A stretch of DNA of 64,000 bases, taken from contig BSQZ01000069.1 of assembly GCA_033239005.1 (NCBI GenBank), forward strand, positions 968,501-1,032,500. Direction: 5' to 3'. Below, piece by piece: positions 12,817 through 24,689 of the stretch (positions are counted from its first letter, which is position 1; each line of letters opens with the position of its first letter). The notes below the pieces were generated by a model that saw only the letters and a list, made by a program, of their open reading frames with translations, was not told where the DNA came from and ran no database searches. This stretch comes from Lamellibrachia satsuma. Its lineage: Eukaryota; Annelida; Polychaeta; Sabellida; Siboglinidae. Position numbers and translations under genes: made by a program.

Positions 12817-13539
12817 CTGGCAATGCAATAGGACTGTTTCATTAGCAGGTAATTCACAGTGTTGGAAAGTGTGCACGGTTTTGGTGAGATTTGATGATAA
12901 CCAGTAGTTAATAATAATAATGAAGGTTTATTTTAGACAAAAGTCCACACACAGTCAAACCTCGCTTTACAGTCACCTCGGTAATATAGCCACCTGACCA
13001 ATATGGTCACCCTGGGACAGTCCCAAATGATTTCCACAAAGTAGCATATAGGACATTAGTCCCATTAATGCAGTCACCTCACTATTCAACTTATTTTAGC
13101 CCAATCCCGAGTGTGATCTTAATAGTGAGGTATAATATATAAAATACAAGTAAAAACATAAATATACACACATGTTGTGCATTAAAAATAAAAATATAAA
13201 CACATATCATGTAGTAAAAGCATACAATTGACTAATCATTATTTGATCATTGAACTTTTGTACTGTAATAAATAAAAGTATATTAGAGAAAGTAGATTAT
13301 ACAACCTTTCTATATGGCACAAAAGGCTAAATGTTGATGATCGAATGCGTTCATTAAAAGATTTTACCTAATTGGTAGCAAACATAACTTGCACTACAAC
13401 ACGGTGACAAGTTGTGTAAAATTCTAAAGCTGTTGTTACATACTTCCTCCGTTAATTTAACCCATCGCAAATCATTGATGTTCAAATTTTTAGTGTGTGT
13501 AGATTGGGTAATGAAAGTATGAACCCTGTAGTTCTATTT

Positions 13540-16265
13540 TATAGTATTATACAGAGACAGACCACTGCTGCATTATACAGAGACAGACCACTGCTGCATC
13601 ATACAGAGACAGACCACTGCTGCGTCATACAGAGACAGACCACTGCTGCGTCATACACGGACAGACCACTGCTGCGTCATACACGGACAGACCACTGCTG
13701 CGTCATACACGGACAGACCACTGCTGCGTCATACACGGGCAGACCACTGCTGCGTCATACACGGGCAGACCACTGCTGCGTCATACACGGGCAGACCACT
13801 GCTGCGTCATACACGGGCAGACCACTGCTGCGTCATACACGGGCAGACCACTGCTGCGTCATACACGGGCAGACCACTGCTGCGTCATACACGGGCAGAC
13901 CACTGCTGCGTCATACACGGGCAGACCACTGCTGCGTCATACACGGGCAGACCACTGCTGCGTCATACACGGGCAGACCACTGCTGCGTCATACACGGTC
14001 AGACCACTGCTGCGTCATACACGGTCAGACCACTGCTGCGTCATACACGGTCAGACCACTGCTGCGTCATACACGGGCAGACCACTGCTGCGTCATACAC
14101 GGGCAGACCACTGCTGCGTCATACACGGGCAGACCACTGCTGCGTCATACACGGGCAGACCACTGCTGCGCCATACACGGGCAGACCACTGCTGCGCCAT
14201 ACACGGGCAGACCACTGCTGCGTCATACACGGGCAGACCACTGCTGCGCCATACACGGGCAGACCACTGCTGCGCCATACACGGGCAGACCACTGCTGCG
14301 TCATACACGGGCAGACCACTGCTGCGCCATACACGGGCAGACCACTGCTGCGTCATACACGGGCAGACCACTGCTGCGTCATACACGGGCAGACCACTGC
14401 TGCGTCATACACGGGCAGACCACTGCTGCGTCATACACGGGCAGACCACTGCTGCGTCATACACGGGCAGACCACTGCTGCGTCATACACGGGCAGACCA
14501 CTGCTGCGTCATACACGGGCAGACCACTGCTGCGTCATACACGGGCAGACCACTGCTGCGTCATACACGGGCAGACCACTGCTGCGTCATACACGGGCAG
14601 ACCACTGCTGCGTCATACACGGGCAGACCACTGCTGCGTCATACACGGGCAGACCACTGCTGCGTCATACACGGGCAGACCACTGCTGCGTCATACACGG
14701 GCAGACCACTGCTGCGTCATACACGGGCAGACCACTGCTGCGTCATACACGGGCAGACCACTGCTGCGTCATACACGGGCAGACCACTGCTGCGTCATAC
14801 ACGGGCAGACCACTGCTGCGTCATACACGGGCAGACCACTGCTGCGTCATACACGGGCAGACCACTGCTGCGTCATACACGGGCAGACCACTGCTGCGTC
14901 ATACACGGGCAGACCACTGCTGCGTCATACACGGCAGACCACTGCTGCGCATACACGGGCAGACCACTGCTGCGCCATACACGGGCAGACCACTGCTGCG
15001 CCATACACGGGCAGACCACTGCTGCGTCATAACGGGCAGACCACTGCTGCGTCATACACGGGCAGACCACTGCTGCGTCATACACGGGCAGACCACTGCT
15101 GCGTCATACACGGGCAGACCACTGCTGCGTCATACACGGGCAGACCACTGCTGCGTCATACACGGGCAGACCACTGCTGCGTCATACACGGGCAGACCAC
15201 TGCTGCGTCATACACGGGCAGACCACTGCTGCGTCATACACGGGCAGACCACTGCTGCGTCATACACGGGCAGACCACTGCTGCGTCATACACGGGCAGA
15301 CCACTGCTGCGTGATACACGGGCAGACCACTGCTGCGTAATACACGGGCAGACCACTGCTGCGCCATACACGGGCAGACCACTGCTGCGCCATACACGGG
15401 CAGACCACTGCTGCGCCATACACGGGCAGACCACTGCTGCGCCATACACGGGCAGACCACTGCTGCGCCATACACGGGCAGACCACTGCTGCGCCATACA
15501 CGGGCAGACCACTGCTGCGCCATACACGGGCAGACCACTGCTGCGTCATACACGGGCAGACCACTGCTGCGTCATACACGGGCAGACCACTGCTGCGTCA
15601 TACACGGGCAGACCACTGCTGCGTCATACACGGGCAGACCACTGCTGCATTATACACGGGCAGACCACTGCTGCATTATACACGGGCAGACCACTGCTGC
15701 ATTATACACGGGCAGACCACTGCTGCATTATACACGGGCAGACCACTGCTGCATTATACACGGGCAGACCACTGCTGCATTATACACGGGCAGACCACTG
15801 CTGCATTATACACGGGCAGACCACTGCTGCATTATACACGGGCAGACCACTGCTGCATTATACACGGGCAGACCACTGCTGCATTATACACGGGCAGACC
15901 ACTGCTGCATTATACACGGGCAGACCACTGCTGCATTATACACGGGCAGACCACTGCTGCATTATACACAGACAGACCACTGCTGCATTATACACAGACA
16001 GACCACTGCTGCATTATACACAGACAGACCACTGCTGCATTATACACAGACAGACCACTGCTGCATTATACACAGACAGACCACTGCTGCATTATACACA
16101 GACAGACCACTGCTGCATTATACACAGACAGACCACTGCTGCATTATACACAGACAGACCACTGCTGTATTATACACAGACAGACCACTGCTGTATTATA
16201 CACAGACAGACCACTGCTGTATTATACACAGACAGACCACTGCTGTACACAGACAGACCACTGCT
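13540..16265. repeat. Minisatellite, 26-bp unit, about 104 copies (2.7 kb)
   Basis: Unit contains CAGACCACTGCTGC and GTCATACACGGG. Because 26 is not a multiple of three and the unit lacks stops, one plus-strand frame runs through all three phases for 937 codons; no protein is implied. Blocks of variants (gagaca, acggac, acgggc, acggtc; tgcgtc, tgcgcc, tgcatt) form a clear gradient from edge to centre. The right edge runs into an interspersed element (16,262-16,392) that seems to have supplied the unit. Confidence 0.98.
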
Positions 16266-16392
16266 GTCCTTTTTATGCAATTTTTTTACCGGATCCAGTG
16301 AAATATAATTTAATAGTTTGTCTGATGATTTCACTGAAACTAAATAATAACTCAATATTATTTTTTGCCAAAACGAGCGTGAAACAAGACAA
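16262..16392 (-). mobile_element. Interspersed element 'A', truncated copy
   Basis: Antisense to the copies at 34.4 and 63.1 kb: shares GAAATCATCAGACAAAC, an AAATTAT..TTTCACTGGATCC-like segment and the GGCAGAAGTAGTCC-like segment from which the 26-bp array extends. Confidence 0.65.
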
Positions 16393-16458
16393 GTGGAACA
16401 AGACAAGTGGAACAAGACAAGTGGAACAAGACAAGTGAAACAAGACAAGTGGAACAAC
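16378..16458. repeat. 14-bp tandem repeat, about 5-6 copies
   Basis: Unit AAGACAAGTGGAAC, directly outside the end of the interspersed element copy. Confidence 0.9.
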
Positions 16459-16497
16459 TGGACCAGACGAGAGACTTTATAATGTCACAAGACATGT

Positions 16498-16567
16498 TGG
16501 TGTACGCTTGTAAGAATAGATTGTTGACATTTTTTCACGGCCCAATTTTATTAGGTCAAATACGGTA
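16498..16567. mobile_element. MITE-like element, one-end fragment
   Basis: Contains the GTGTACGCTTGTAAGAA and GCCCAATTTTATTAGGTCAAA sub-terminal sequence and ends AATACGGTA, like one end of the family described at 58,013-58,303. Confidence 0.75.
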
Positions 16568-16876
16568 GTTCATGTCACAGGAATGTGGTAATTTGTGTGA
16601 AAAAACCTGATATATGATATCCAGTAAATACAATAGAGCTTTTGTTTAATGACAGAAGTAGTTTGTATGATAAAACTTAAATAGTTTACATCATAAGACA
16701 AAATGTTTCATGTGACAAAAACTAGGCACCAATATTTTGTCTCACTGCACAAAATGTAGTATTGCTGGCTTAGTGTCGATTATGTCACGTCAATTGTCAC
16801 AATTCTCACTGTCATACTGCGGTTGTCATAAATTTGCAGTCACATCTGTAGTTGTTGCCATGGTTCACTCACTCAC

Positions 16877-16985
16877 CTGTTGTAGTTGTTCCTGGGTGGT
16901 AAGCATCTTTGCAATAGGCAGACAACAAGACGGCAACGTCTCAGTCAAGGGAGGCCATGCATTTGTCAACAGCGGCTTGACGTAC
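16877..16985 (-). CDS. Exchanger exon 15: YVKPLLT ... PPLTETLPSCC
   Basis: The acceptor nearest the body of the exon is gtgtgacag|GTACGTC; donor CTACAACAG|gtgagt. It encodes YVKPLLTNAWPPLTETLPSC and then CLPIAKMLTTQEQLQQ, matching YLKPLLTxxxPPLTTTLPACC. The acceptor and first ~25 exon bases recur about 12 times in the 46-bp array upstream (to 17,525). Choosing any other copy would add a TAA-containing unit and end translation. Confidence 0.92.
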
Positions 16986-17525
16986 CTGTCACACAGATTA
17001 TTATATATTTGTCAACAGCAGCTTGACGTACCTGTCACACAGATTATTATACATTTGTCAACAGCGGCTTGACGTACCTGTCACACAGATTATTATACAT
17101 TTGTCAACAGATGCTTGACGTACCTGTCACACAGATTATTATACATTTGTCAACAGCGGCTTGACGTGCCTGTCACACAGATTATTATACATTTGTCAAC
17201 AGCGGCTTGACGTACCTGTCACACAGATTATTATACATTTGTCAACAGCGGCTTGACGTACCTGTCACACAGATTATTATACATTTGTCAACAGCGGCTT
17301 GACGTACCTGTCACACAGATTATTATACATTTGTCAACAGCGGCTTGACGTACCTGTCACACAGATTATTATACATTTGTCAACAGCGGCTTGACGTACC
17401 TGTCACACAGATTATTATACATTTGTCAACAGCGGCTTGACGTACCTGTCACACAGATTATTATACATTTGTCAACAGTGGCTTGACGTACCTGTCACAC
17501 AGATTATTATACATTTGTCAACAGT
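16975..17525. repeat. Minisatellite, 46-bp unit, about 12 copies, each carrying the exon 15 splice acceptor
   Basis: On the gene (minus) strand every unit contains TCTGTGTGACAG|GTACGTC followed by AAGCCGCTGTTGACAAATG, that is the acceptor plus the first ~25 bases of exchanger exon 15. Copies are nearly identical. Reading a unit in the exon frame meets TAA, so upstream acceptors would truncate the protein. Confidence 0.95.
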
Positions 17526-17529
17526 GGTG

Positions 17530-18052
17530 TAATATGAGATGATATCTTTATCAATAGTGATTTGAAATACTTTGTCAACAGTAGCTGACACTAGAGCTGC
17601 TTGATGTATGTGACACTAACAGTTGATGACATTTCGTTCATTCCTTATGACAAGCCCACATGACCTAAGCATACAACAAAATGTACATACACAAAAGATG
17701 TATGATAAAAATCGAATCAATTAAAGAAATCTCCCTCGATGAACCACACTAATGGAATATTCCACTTGACCACTTCAACGAGTTATCTGATGTAGTAGCT
17801 TAGATGTACACCCATAATGCCCAACAAATCAAACATGAACATGGCCAATATAATTCTAGTAATTATACTAATTATCACTTATCTGAGCTCATGTGTAACA
17901 ACTTTGGCTTGATGTCTTATGAGGTATGCTCTAAACAGCCCTTTTCTAGGGTTAATGAAGGCTTTTATCTTAGTGAATGTACAGGAAAGGTTATCAATTC
18001 TATGAGTCCACGGCAGGTTAGACATTTACCCCCTGTCAGGGACATTTTACTT

Positions 18053-18118
<66 letters not shown>

Positions 18119-18290
18119 TCAGGTAGAAGGGACCTTTGGCTTTCAGTGTCACTCATCCAAAAGTCACAGGTAATGAAGGGTAAATAAAACTGGCCAAACT
18201 TGTGAGATTCAACTCCAGTGCTCTCAACTGACAGCCTCTGGCCATCATTCTATTAACTTTACGACATCAACAGTTGGTGCAGTTTTACAA
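17530..18290. other. Intron; (TA)n tract at 18,059-18,110
   Basis: No exon recognised. A pure (TA)n tract of about 50 bp followed by (CA)n. Confidence 0.6.
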
Positions 18291-18299
18291 TGAAATATG

Positions 18300-18510
18300 T
18301 TTATACACAGTGGGGAGGGGTGGGAGCATGAGGGTGGGGTAGGAGGATGAAGGTGGGGGTGTGAACATAAGGGCTGGGGGGAATGAGGGCAGGGGTGGAA
18401 GCATGAGGGTGTGAGTATTATGGCAGGGATGTGAGCATGAGGGTGGGGGTGGGTGCATGAGGGTGGGAGCGGGTGCATGAGGGTGAGGCTGGGGGCATGA
18501 GGGGGGGTTG
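18300..18510. repeat. G-rich minisatellite, ~17-bp degenerate units
   Basis: Units resemble GTGAGCATGAGGGTGGG. Runs of three or more G recur every few bases on the plus strand, so the segment could form G-quadruplexes. It lies just downstream of exchanger exon 14; the transcript strand is C-rich. Confidence 0.85.
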
Positions 18511-18556
18511 CCTCATTACAGGTTTGTGCCCTGTTAGTAGCTGTGCTGTTTCCTAC

Positions 18557-18654
18557 CTAGAGTCTATGTTGTACCAGATCTTCACCAACTTGGCCTTGCC
18601 AGCGAGCCGGCCGGGGGTGGGTTCCATAGGGGGTGACTGTGGCTCACTCGGGCT
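18557..18654 (-). CDS. Exchanger exon 14: Pro-rich linker and VKIWYNIDSR
   Basis: Acceptor gtttttgtag|AGCCCG, donor GACTCTAG|gtagga. A Pro/Ser-rich stretch is followed by KLVKIWYNIDSR, matching the FRMWYNFD segment of vertebrate NHE6/9. Ends in phase 2, which makes Arg with exon 15. Confidence 0.88.
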
Positions 18655-19149
18655 CTACAAAAACACAAACATCTCAATGTCCTCGTCACCATCAGGAAAT
18701 AACACTTACTACTACTACTAACATCCTAACTGTACAATTTGTCATCAAATTGTGTTAATAAATATATTAAAATTTATTTCACTATATAACTATTTTGATA
18801 ATGCTAGATGGATGAATTTTTTTGTGAATGGCACACAATTGTGCACATCAATGCAATAACCCCATAATAATAATACAATTAATGAATAAACATAGCCAAG
18901 AAGTCAGTGGTAAGACATCTTTTTGTCAACATTGCGCTGTGTCATTACTGTGCCAAATTGTCCCCATGTTGACTGTCATGTCAGATGATGACAGAGACAC
19001 AGCAGACAGGAGTTGGCATGTCATAGCAGACGTCAGATATGTGAGTGTTATATAAGTACATTTTAGTAAGCTTGGAAGGTGAAGGTTAATTAGAATAAAG
19101 TTAGGTGCCACTACTAATTCAAGCAAGCAGTTGGTTAAGACATTGTTGT

Positions 19150-20885
19150 GTGTAGACAGGACAGGTGAAATGACCAGATCAGAAGTGATTCTGAACTCTC
19201 GCTGTTGACAGCACAGGACGGAGAGGTGCAACCTCCCAGAGATCAGTGAGAGGTGCAACATCCCAGAGATCAGTGAGAGGTGCAACCTCCCAGAGATCAG
19301 TGAGAGGTGCAACCTCCCAGAGATCAGTGAGAGGTGCAACCTCCCAGAGATCAGTGAGAGGTGCAACCTCCCAGAGATCAGTGAGAGGTGCAACATCCCA
19401 GAGATCAGTGAGAGGTGCAACCTCCCAGAGATCAGTGAGAGGTGCAACATCCCAGAGATCAGTGAGAGGTGCAACCTCCCAGAGATCAGTGAGAGGTGCA
19501 ACATCCCAGAGATCAGTGAGAGGTGCAACCTCCCAGAGATCAGTGAGAGGTGCAACCTCCCAGAGATCAGTGAGAGGTGCAACCTCCCAGAGATCAGTGA
19601 GAGGTGCAACATCCCAGAGATCAGTGAGAGGTGCAACATCCCAGAGATCAGTGAGAGGTGCAACCTCCCAGAGATCAGTGAGAGGTGCAACCTCCCAGAG
19701 GTCAGTGAGAGGTGCAACCTCCCAGTGGACAGTGAGAGGTGGAACCTCCCAGTGGACAGTGAGAGGTGGAACCTCCCAGTGGACAGTGAGAGGTAGAACC
19801 TCCCAGTGGACAGTGAGGGGTGGAACCTCCCAGTGGACAGTGAGGGGTGGAACCTCCCAGTGGACGGTGAGAGGTGGAACCTTCCAGTGGACAGTGAGAG
19901 GTGGAACCTCCCGGTGGACAATGAGAGGTAGAACCTCCCAGTGGACAGTGAGGGGTGGAACCTCCCAGTGGACAGTGAGAGGTGGAACCTCCCAGTGGAC
20001 AGTGAGGGGTGGAACCTCCCAGTGGACAGTGAGGGGTGGAACCTCCCAGTGGACAGTGAGAGGTGGAACCTCCCAGTGGACAGTGAGAGGTGGAACCTCC
20101 CAGTGGATGGTGAGGGGTGGAACCTCCCAGTGGACAGTGAGGGGTGGAACCTCCCAGTGGACAGTGAGAAGTGGAACCTCCCAGTGGACAGTGAGAGGTG
20201 GAACCTCCCAGTGGACGGTGAGGGGTGGAACCTCCCAGTGGACGGTGAGGGGTAGAACCTCCCAGTGGACAGTGAGAGGTGGAACCTCCCAGTGGACAGT
20301 GAGAGGTGGAACCTCCCAGTGGACAGTGAGGGGTGGAACCTCCCAGTGGACAGTGAGAGGTGGAACCTCCCAGTGGACAGTGAGAGGTGGAACCTCCCAG
20401 TGGACAGTGAGAGGTGGAACCTCCCAGTGGACAGTGAGAGGTGGAACCTCCCAGTGGACAGTGAGGGGTGGAACCTCCCAGTGGACAGTGAGGGGTGGAA
20501 CCTCCCAGTGGACAGTGAGAGGTGGAACCTCCCAGTGGACAGTGAGAGGTGGAACCTCCCAGTGGACGGTGAGGGGTGGAACCTCCCAGTGGACAGTGAG
20601 AGGTGGAACATCCCAGTGGACGGTGAGGGGTGGAACCTCCCAGTGGACGGTGAGAGGTGGAACCTCCCAGTGGACAGTGAGAGGTGGAACCTCCCAGTGG
20701 ACAGTGAGAGGTGGAACCTCCCAGTGGACAGTGAGGGGTGGAACCTCCCAGTGGACAGTGAGAGGTGGAACCTCCCAGTGGACAGTGAGAGGTGGAACCT
20801 CCCAGTGGACAGTGAGGGGTGGAACCTTCCAGTGGACGTTGAGGGGTCAATATGGCCTATGCTTTTAAGTCAAGTAAGTCAAGAA
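19150..20885 (-). mobile_element. LINE 3' fragment expanded by an internal 27-bp minisatellite
   Basis: Read on the plus strand, both flanks of the array match the LINE at 10.7-11.1 kb. The left flank (19,170-19,215) shares ACCAGATCAGAA, GCTGTTGACAGCA and GAGGTGCAAC-like sequence. The right flank (20,848-20,885) shares GAGGGGTCA-TATGGCCT-TGCTTTTAAGTCAAGTAA. The minus designation follows the gene strand only; the element's own coding direction here is plus. Confidence 0.75.
19215..20852. repeat. Minisatellite, 27-bp unit, about 61 copies
   Basis: Two sub-types: GAGAGGTGCAACCTCCCAGA with GATCAGT (19,215-19,730), then GAGAGGTGGAACCTCCCAGT with GGACAGT (19,730-20,850). As 27 is nine codons and no unit has a stop, frames of 540 and 561 codons stay open on both strands (for example RGATSQRSV repeats). 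These are consequences of periodicity, though the plus frame is the original LINE frame (EWRGATSQRT). Confidence 0.97.
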
Positions 20886-20929
20886 AGTTTACAGCAACAT
20901 TTGCCATTTTTAGAATTCACTGTTTTTCG

Positions 20930-21205
20930 TGTGCAGAAATGGAATTTTGATGCAGAATTTCTGGTATATAAAAAATAAGCAACTTTGATCATTAGATTAA
21001 GTAATTTGTAAAAGTATAAATAGATCTAGGTCATAGTATATAGAGCCTAACCATTTTTGCCATTTTATACAGAATTTTTTTCATATCTGGCCAAAAATAA
21101 GTTTGTCCGACAATTTCATCAACATTTTTGTAGAAGCAAGCTAGCATGTCACTGCAGACACTTGATAAGCTTCATTATTCGCAAAATGATGAAACGAAGC
21201 TAGTG
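20930..21205 (-). mobile_element. Interspersed element 'A', near-complete copy
   Basis: Reverse complement aligns along its length with 34,421-34,640: GATGAAATTGTCGGACAAAC, AAAATGGCAAAAATGGT, ATATACTATGACC and TAATCTAATGATCAAAGT are shared landmarks. Confidence 0.7.
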
Positions 21206-21209
21206 AAAA

Positions 21210-22050
21210 AAATTAAAGGAGGAAAAACAGTTAATATAATAAAATACATCATTACGCCATATATGACCTGAATGACCGTTATTTGTAAAACTATGTTTTG
21301 CCTGAATTTTATAATTTCAGCAGTGATTGACTGAACTCTGACAGAAAGGAGCAGAAGGAAGTGGCAGATTGGAAGAAAGGTGTCTACAATAGATTGTACT
21401 GAAGCAAGCAGAACGGCCAGTAAGATGTCTACTGATATTTACAGCGGTACTGTCACCATCCATGCGGTGATACTGTTCTCTCGAAGATCGCACCTGTTAT
21501 TAACAAAAGTGGTGAAAATGCATATAATTATCAATAATAATACTTATAAAAACAGATAAATATCTCAGACCAGGTCATTCATGTGTGTATGATAAAATAA
21601 ACTGTTTAAAAAATATCAGAATATGTTAAATAAATAAAGAGAAAAACAATAACAATTTCATATTATTATATATTATATTATTTCATATTATTGTTGCCTT
21701 CACATGTTATGATGACAGTTATTAAAATTGCTCAACTGTAATCATGTGCACAGATAATGATCTATAAACCACATAAGTTCTGTAAGTAAAGAAGAATTGT
21801 ATTTTTAAATAATAAGGCATGAGTCATTTAAGAATTGAATCAGATGTTTTGTTACATTTTCTAGTACCTTGGGAATGTTACAAACTGCAGGATAGTAATT
21901 CATTACTTTTTAGCAGTATACACATGAAGACTTGAAGAGGCAGTATAGATGTATAAAATACTGTGTCTTATAATAATATAATTGTCAATAAGTTTAGTTA
22001 TTTTAGAAATTTATGCTGGACAGATGCTTCGTCGAATTTGGCTGCCGAGA
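21210..22050. other. Intron; nothing recognised
   Basis: AT-rich intronic sequence with a TATTATATTA simple stretch at 21,655-21,690. Confidence 0.4.
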
Positions 22051-22056
22051 AGTAAC

Positions 22057-22300
22057 AGCAGTGCTGCCATCTAGGGAATCTTGCAGCAATGGTGCTGCCA
22101 TCTATCACATAGTTAGGGAAGCTTGTAGCAAAGGTGCTGCCATCTATCACATAGTTAGGGAAGCTTGCATCAACTGTGCTGCCATCTATCGCATTGTTAG
22201 GGAAGCTTTCACCAATGGTATTGCCATCTAGGGTTAAGGAAGCTAGCAGAAACAGTGCTGTCATCTATAACATAGATAAGCTATCATCAATGGTGTTGCC
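22057..22300. repeat. Minisatellite, ~42-bp unit, about 5-6 diverged copies
   Basis: Unit contains GTGCTGCCATCTATCACATA and GTTAGGGAAGCTTG. Confidence 0.9.
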
Positions 22301-22766
22301 AACTTCAATATTTTTTCCTTAACTACAAAACAAAAACAATTAAAAAGAAATGCTACCAGTGGACAGCAGTTCCTTTCCATGTCACCAGTAGTCTAATAAC
22401 AGAGATAATATTAAAAGAAACTGGCCCACGAATACCTTCAAACTATTAACCTGCTTCATTACCTAAGTACTTACCTTTGTGATGTTATTTGTCATTTCAA
22501 AACACTAAAATAACATTTAAAAGTGAGAATTTCATTAATTTATGAGGTACATATAATGACTGACTATTGCAATCTCCCAGAATGTCATTTTGATAACATG
22601 TCCTGTTCCCCAACTTACTGGCAAATATTTTGCCTACTTGTTATAAATAGCTGCATTCAGTGCTGCCATCTAGTGATGGATAGGCAAACATGAAGCTTAC
22701 ATGAGGTGCATATTCAGCCGAGAGGAAAGCATATTAGCTCTATTAATAGCACATGTTGATACTTAC

Positions 22767-22818
22767 AGATCTGACCATTTCAAAGTCATGTACGTTTGGT
22801 TCGTCTTCTACGCTGACA
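22767..22818 (-). CDS. Exchanger exon 13: short cytoplasmic exon
   Basis: A 52-nt exon between tgtttcag|TGTCAG and AGATCT|gtaagt, giving SVSVEDEPNVHDFEMVRS. Length, phase (2 to 0) and acidic content fit the linker after the membrane domain, but the peptide itself is not strongly conserved, so support comes mainly from position and frame. Confidence 0.75.
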
Positions 22819-22999
22819 CTGAAACATAGAATCACAGGTGAGACAATGACAGAAGACAAAAACATCATGTAACATGCTGACAATAACATTAGACACCAGC
22901 ACTAACAACCAACAGTGATAACACACACAATGACCCCAACAACAAAACCGACACTGAAAAACTAATCTGAATAACAGCAGATTTATTCAACACATTGAT

Positions 23000-24178
23000 G
23001 CGGGGATTTGTAAGATGGCTAATGGTGGGAGTAACATATTCCGCCTAATAAGATCTGTAAGATGGCTAATGGTGGGAGTAACATATTCCGCCTAATAAGA
23101 TCTGTAAGATGGCTAATGGTGGGAGTATCGTATTCCGCCTAATAAGATCTGTAAGATGGCTAATGGTGGGAGAATCGAATTCCGCCTAATAAGATCTGTA
23201 AGATGGCTAATGGTGGGAGTATCGAATTCCGCCTAATAAGATCTGTAAGATGGCTAATGGTGGGAGTATCGAATTCCGCCTAATAAGATCTGTAAGATGG
23301 CTAATGGTGGGCGCATCGTATTCCGCCTAATAAGATTTGCAAGATGGCTAATGGTGGGCGCATCGTATTCCACCCAATAAGATTTGCAAGATGGCTAATG
23401 GTGGGAGTATCGTATTCCACCTAATAAGATCTGTAAGATGGCTAATGGTGGGAGTAACGTATTGCACCTAATAAGATCTGTAAGATCGCTAATGGTGGGA
23501 GTATCGTATTCCGCCTAATAAGATCTGTAAGATGGCTAATGGTGGGAGTATCGTATTCCACCTAATAAGATCTGTAAGATGGCTAATGGTGGGAGTATCG
23601 TATTCCACCTAATAAGATCTGTAAGATGGCTAATGGTGGGAGTATCGTATTTGACCTAATAAGATTTGTAAGATGGCTAATGGTGGGAGTATCGAATTCC
23701 ACCTAATAAGATTTGTAAGACGGCTAATGGTGGGAGTATCGTATTCCACCTAATAAGATTTGTAAGACGGCTAATGGTGGGAGTATCGTATCCCACCTAA
23801 TAAGATTTGTAAGATGGCTAATGGTGGGAGTATCGTATCCCACCTAATAAGATTTGTAAGATCGCTAATGGTGGGAGTATCGTAACCCACCTAATAAGAT
23901 TTGTAAGACGGCTAATGGTGGGAGTATCGTATCCCACCTAATAAGATTTGTAAGACGGCTAATGGTGGGAGTATCGTATCCCACCTAATAAGATTTGTAA
24001 GACGGCTAATGGTGGGAGTATCGTATCCCACCTAATAAGATTTGTAAGACGGCTAATGGTGGGAGTATCGTATCCCACCTAATAAGATTTGTAAGACTGC
24101 TAATGGTGGGAGTATCGTATCCCACCTAATAAGATTCGTAAGACGGCTAATGGTGGGAGTATCGTATCCCACCTAATA
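23000..24178. repeat. Minisatellite, 47-bp unit, about 25 copies
   Basis: Unit contains GTAAGATGGCTAATGGTGGG and AGTATCGTATTCCACCTAAT. Variants TCCGCC, TCCACC and CCCACC succeed one another left to right. Intronic between exons 12 and 13; no exon boundary copy is seen in the unit. Confidence 0.97.
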
Positions 24179-24189
24179 AAATTCTGTTC

Positions 24190-24416
24190 CGTACACCAAA
24201 ATTTTTTCTGTAGACAATAAGGTAACTGTTTAACACTAGTGGTGTCATTTGGTGACTTGTAGAACAACTAAAAAGTGATGCCAACTGTTTAACTCAAGAT
24301 GGCGGCACTTTTCAGTTGTTCCACACTAACCAAATTATAATAATTATGGGTCCTGCTGATTAAAAAAGGGGTATACACTAATTAGGGCATGTACGCTTAA
24401 TAAGTCAAATATGGTA
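24190..24416 (+). mobile_element. MITE-like element copy, left end lost
   Basis: Contains GTACACCAAAATTTTTTCTG, the internal hairpin arms around 24,270-24,325 and the right end GTACGCTTAATAAGTCAAAT-ATGGTA. The left terminal ~80 bp is missing, next to the 47-bp array. Confidence 0.85.
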
Positions 24417-24689
24417 TTATCAAAGATTCTATAAAGCATGGAGCTTTTCGTTAAATTTTTTTACAACTTATGGTACTGTCTCGATCATGAACCATATATA
24501 ATATTGTCACAATCCATGATAGGCTTAACTAAACCAACAAAACTCCAACGCTAGTCAAAAACCAAGAAGTGAAGTTCGTTCAAACAAACAGTTGCATATT
24601 TAGCCAGAGGGAGTCGCATACAACCAACCAGGATTGAGCGATTCTAGCAATTAGCACGAGCGATAGGAGGTAAAAGCAAAATCTTGCCT

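Noticed and set aside
13495..16308. A 937-codon plus-strand reading frame with a 26-residue periodic sequence
   Set aside because: It is the 26-bp minisatellite read through all three phases; the opposite strand also stays open in places, and there are no flanking coding features.
18926..20868. Reading frames of 561, 540, 382 and 237 codons on both strands
   Set aside because: They come from the stop-free 27-bp array; openness in several frames on both strands shows it is periodicity, apart from the relict LINE frame.
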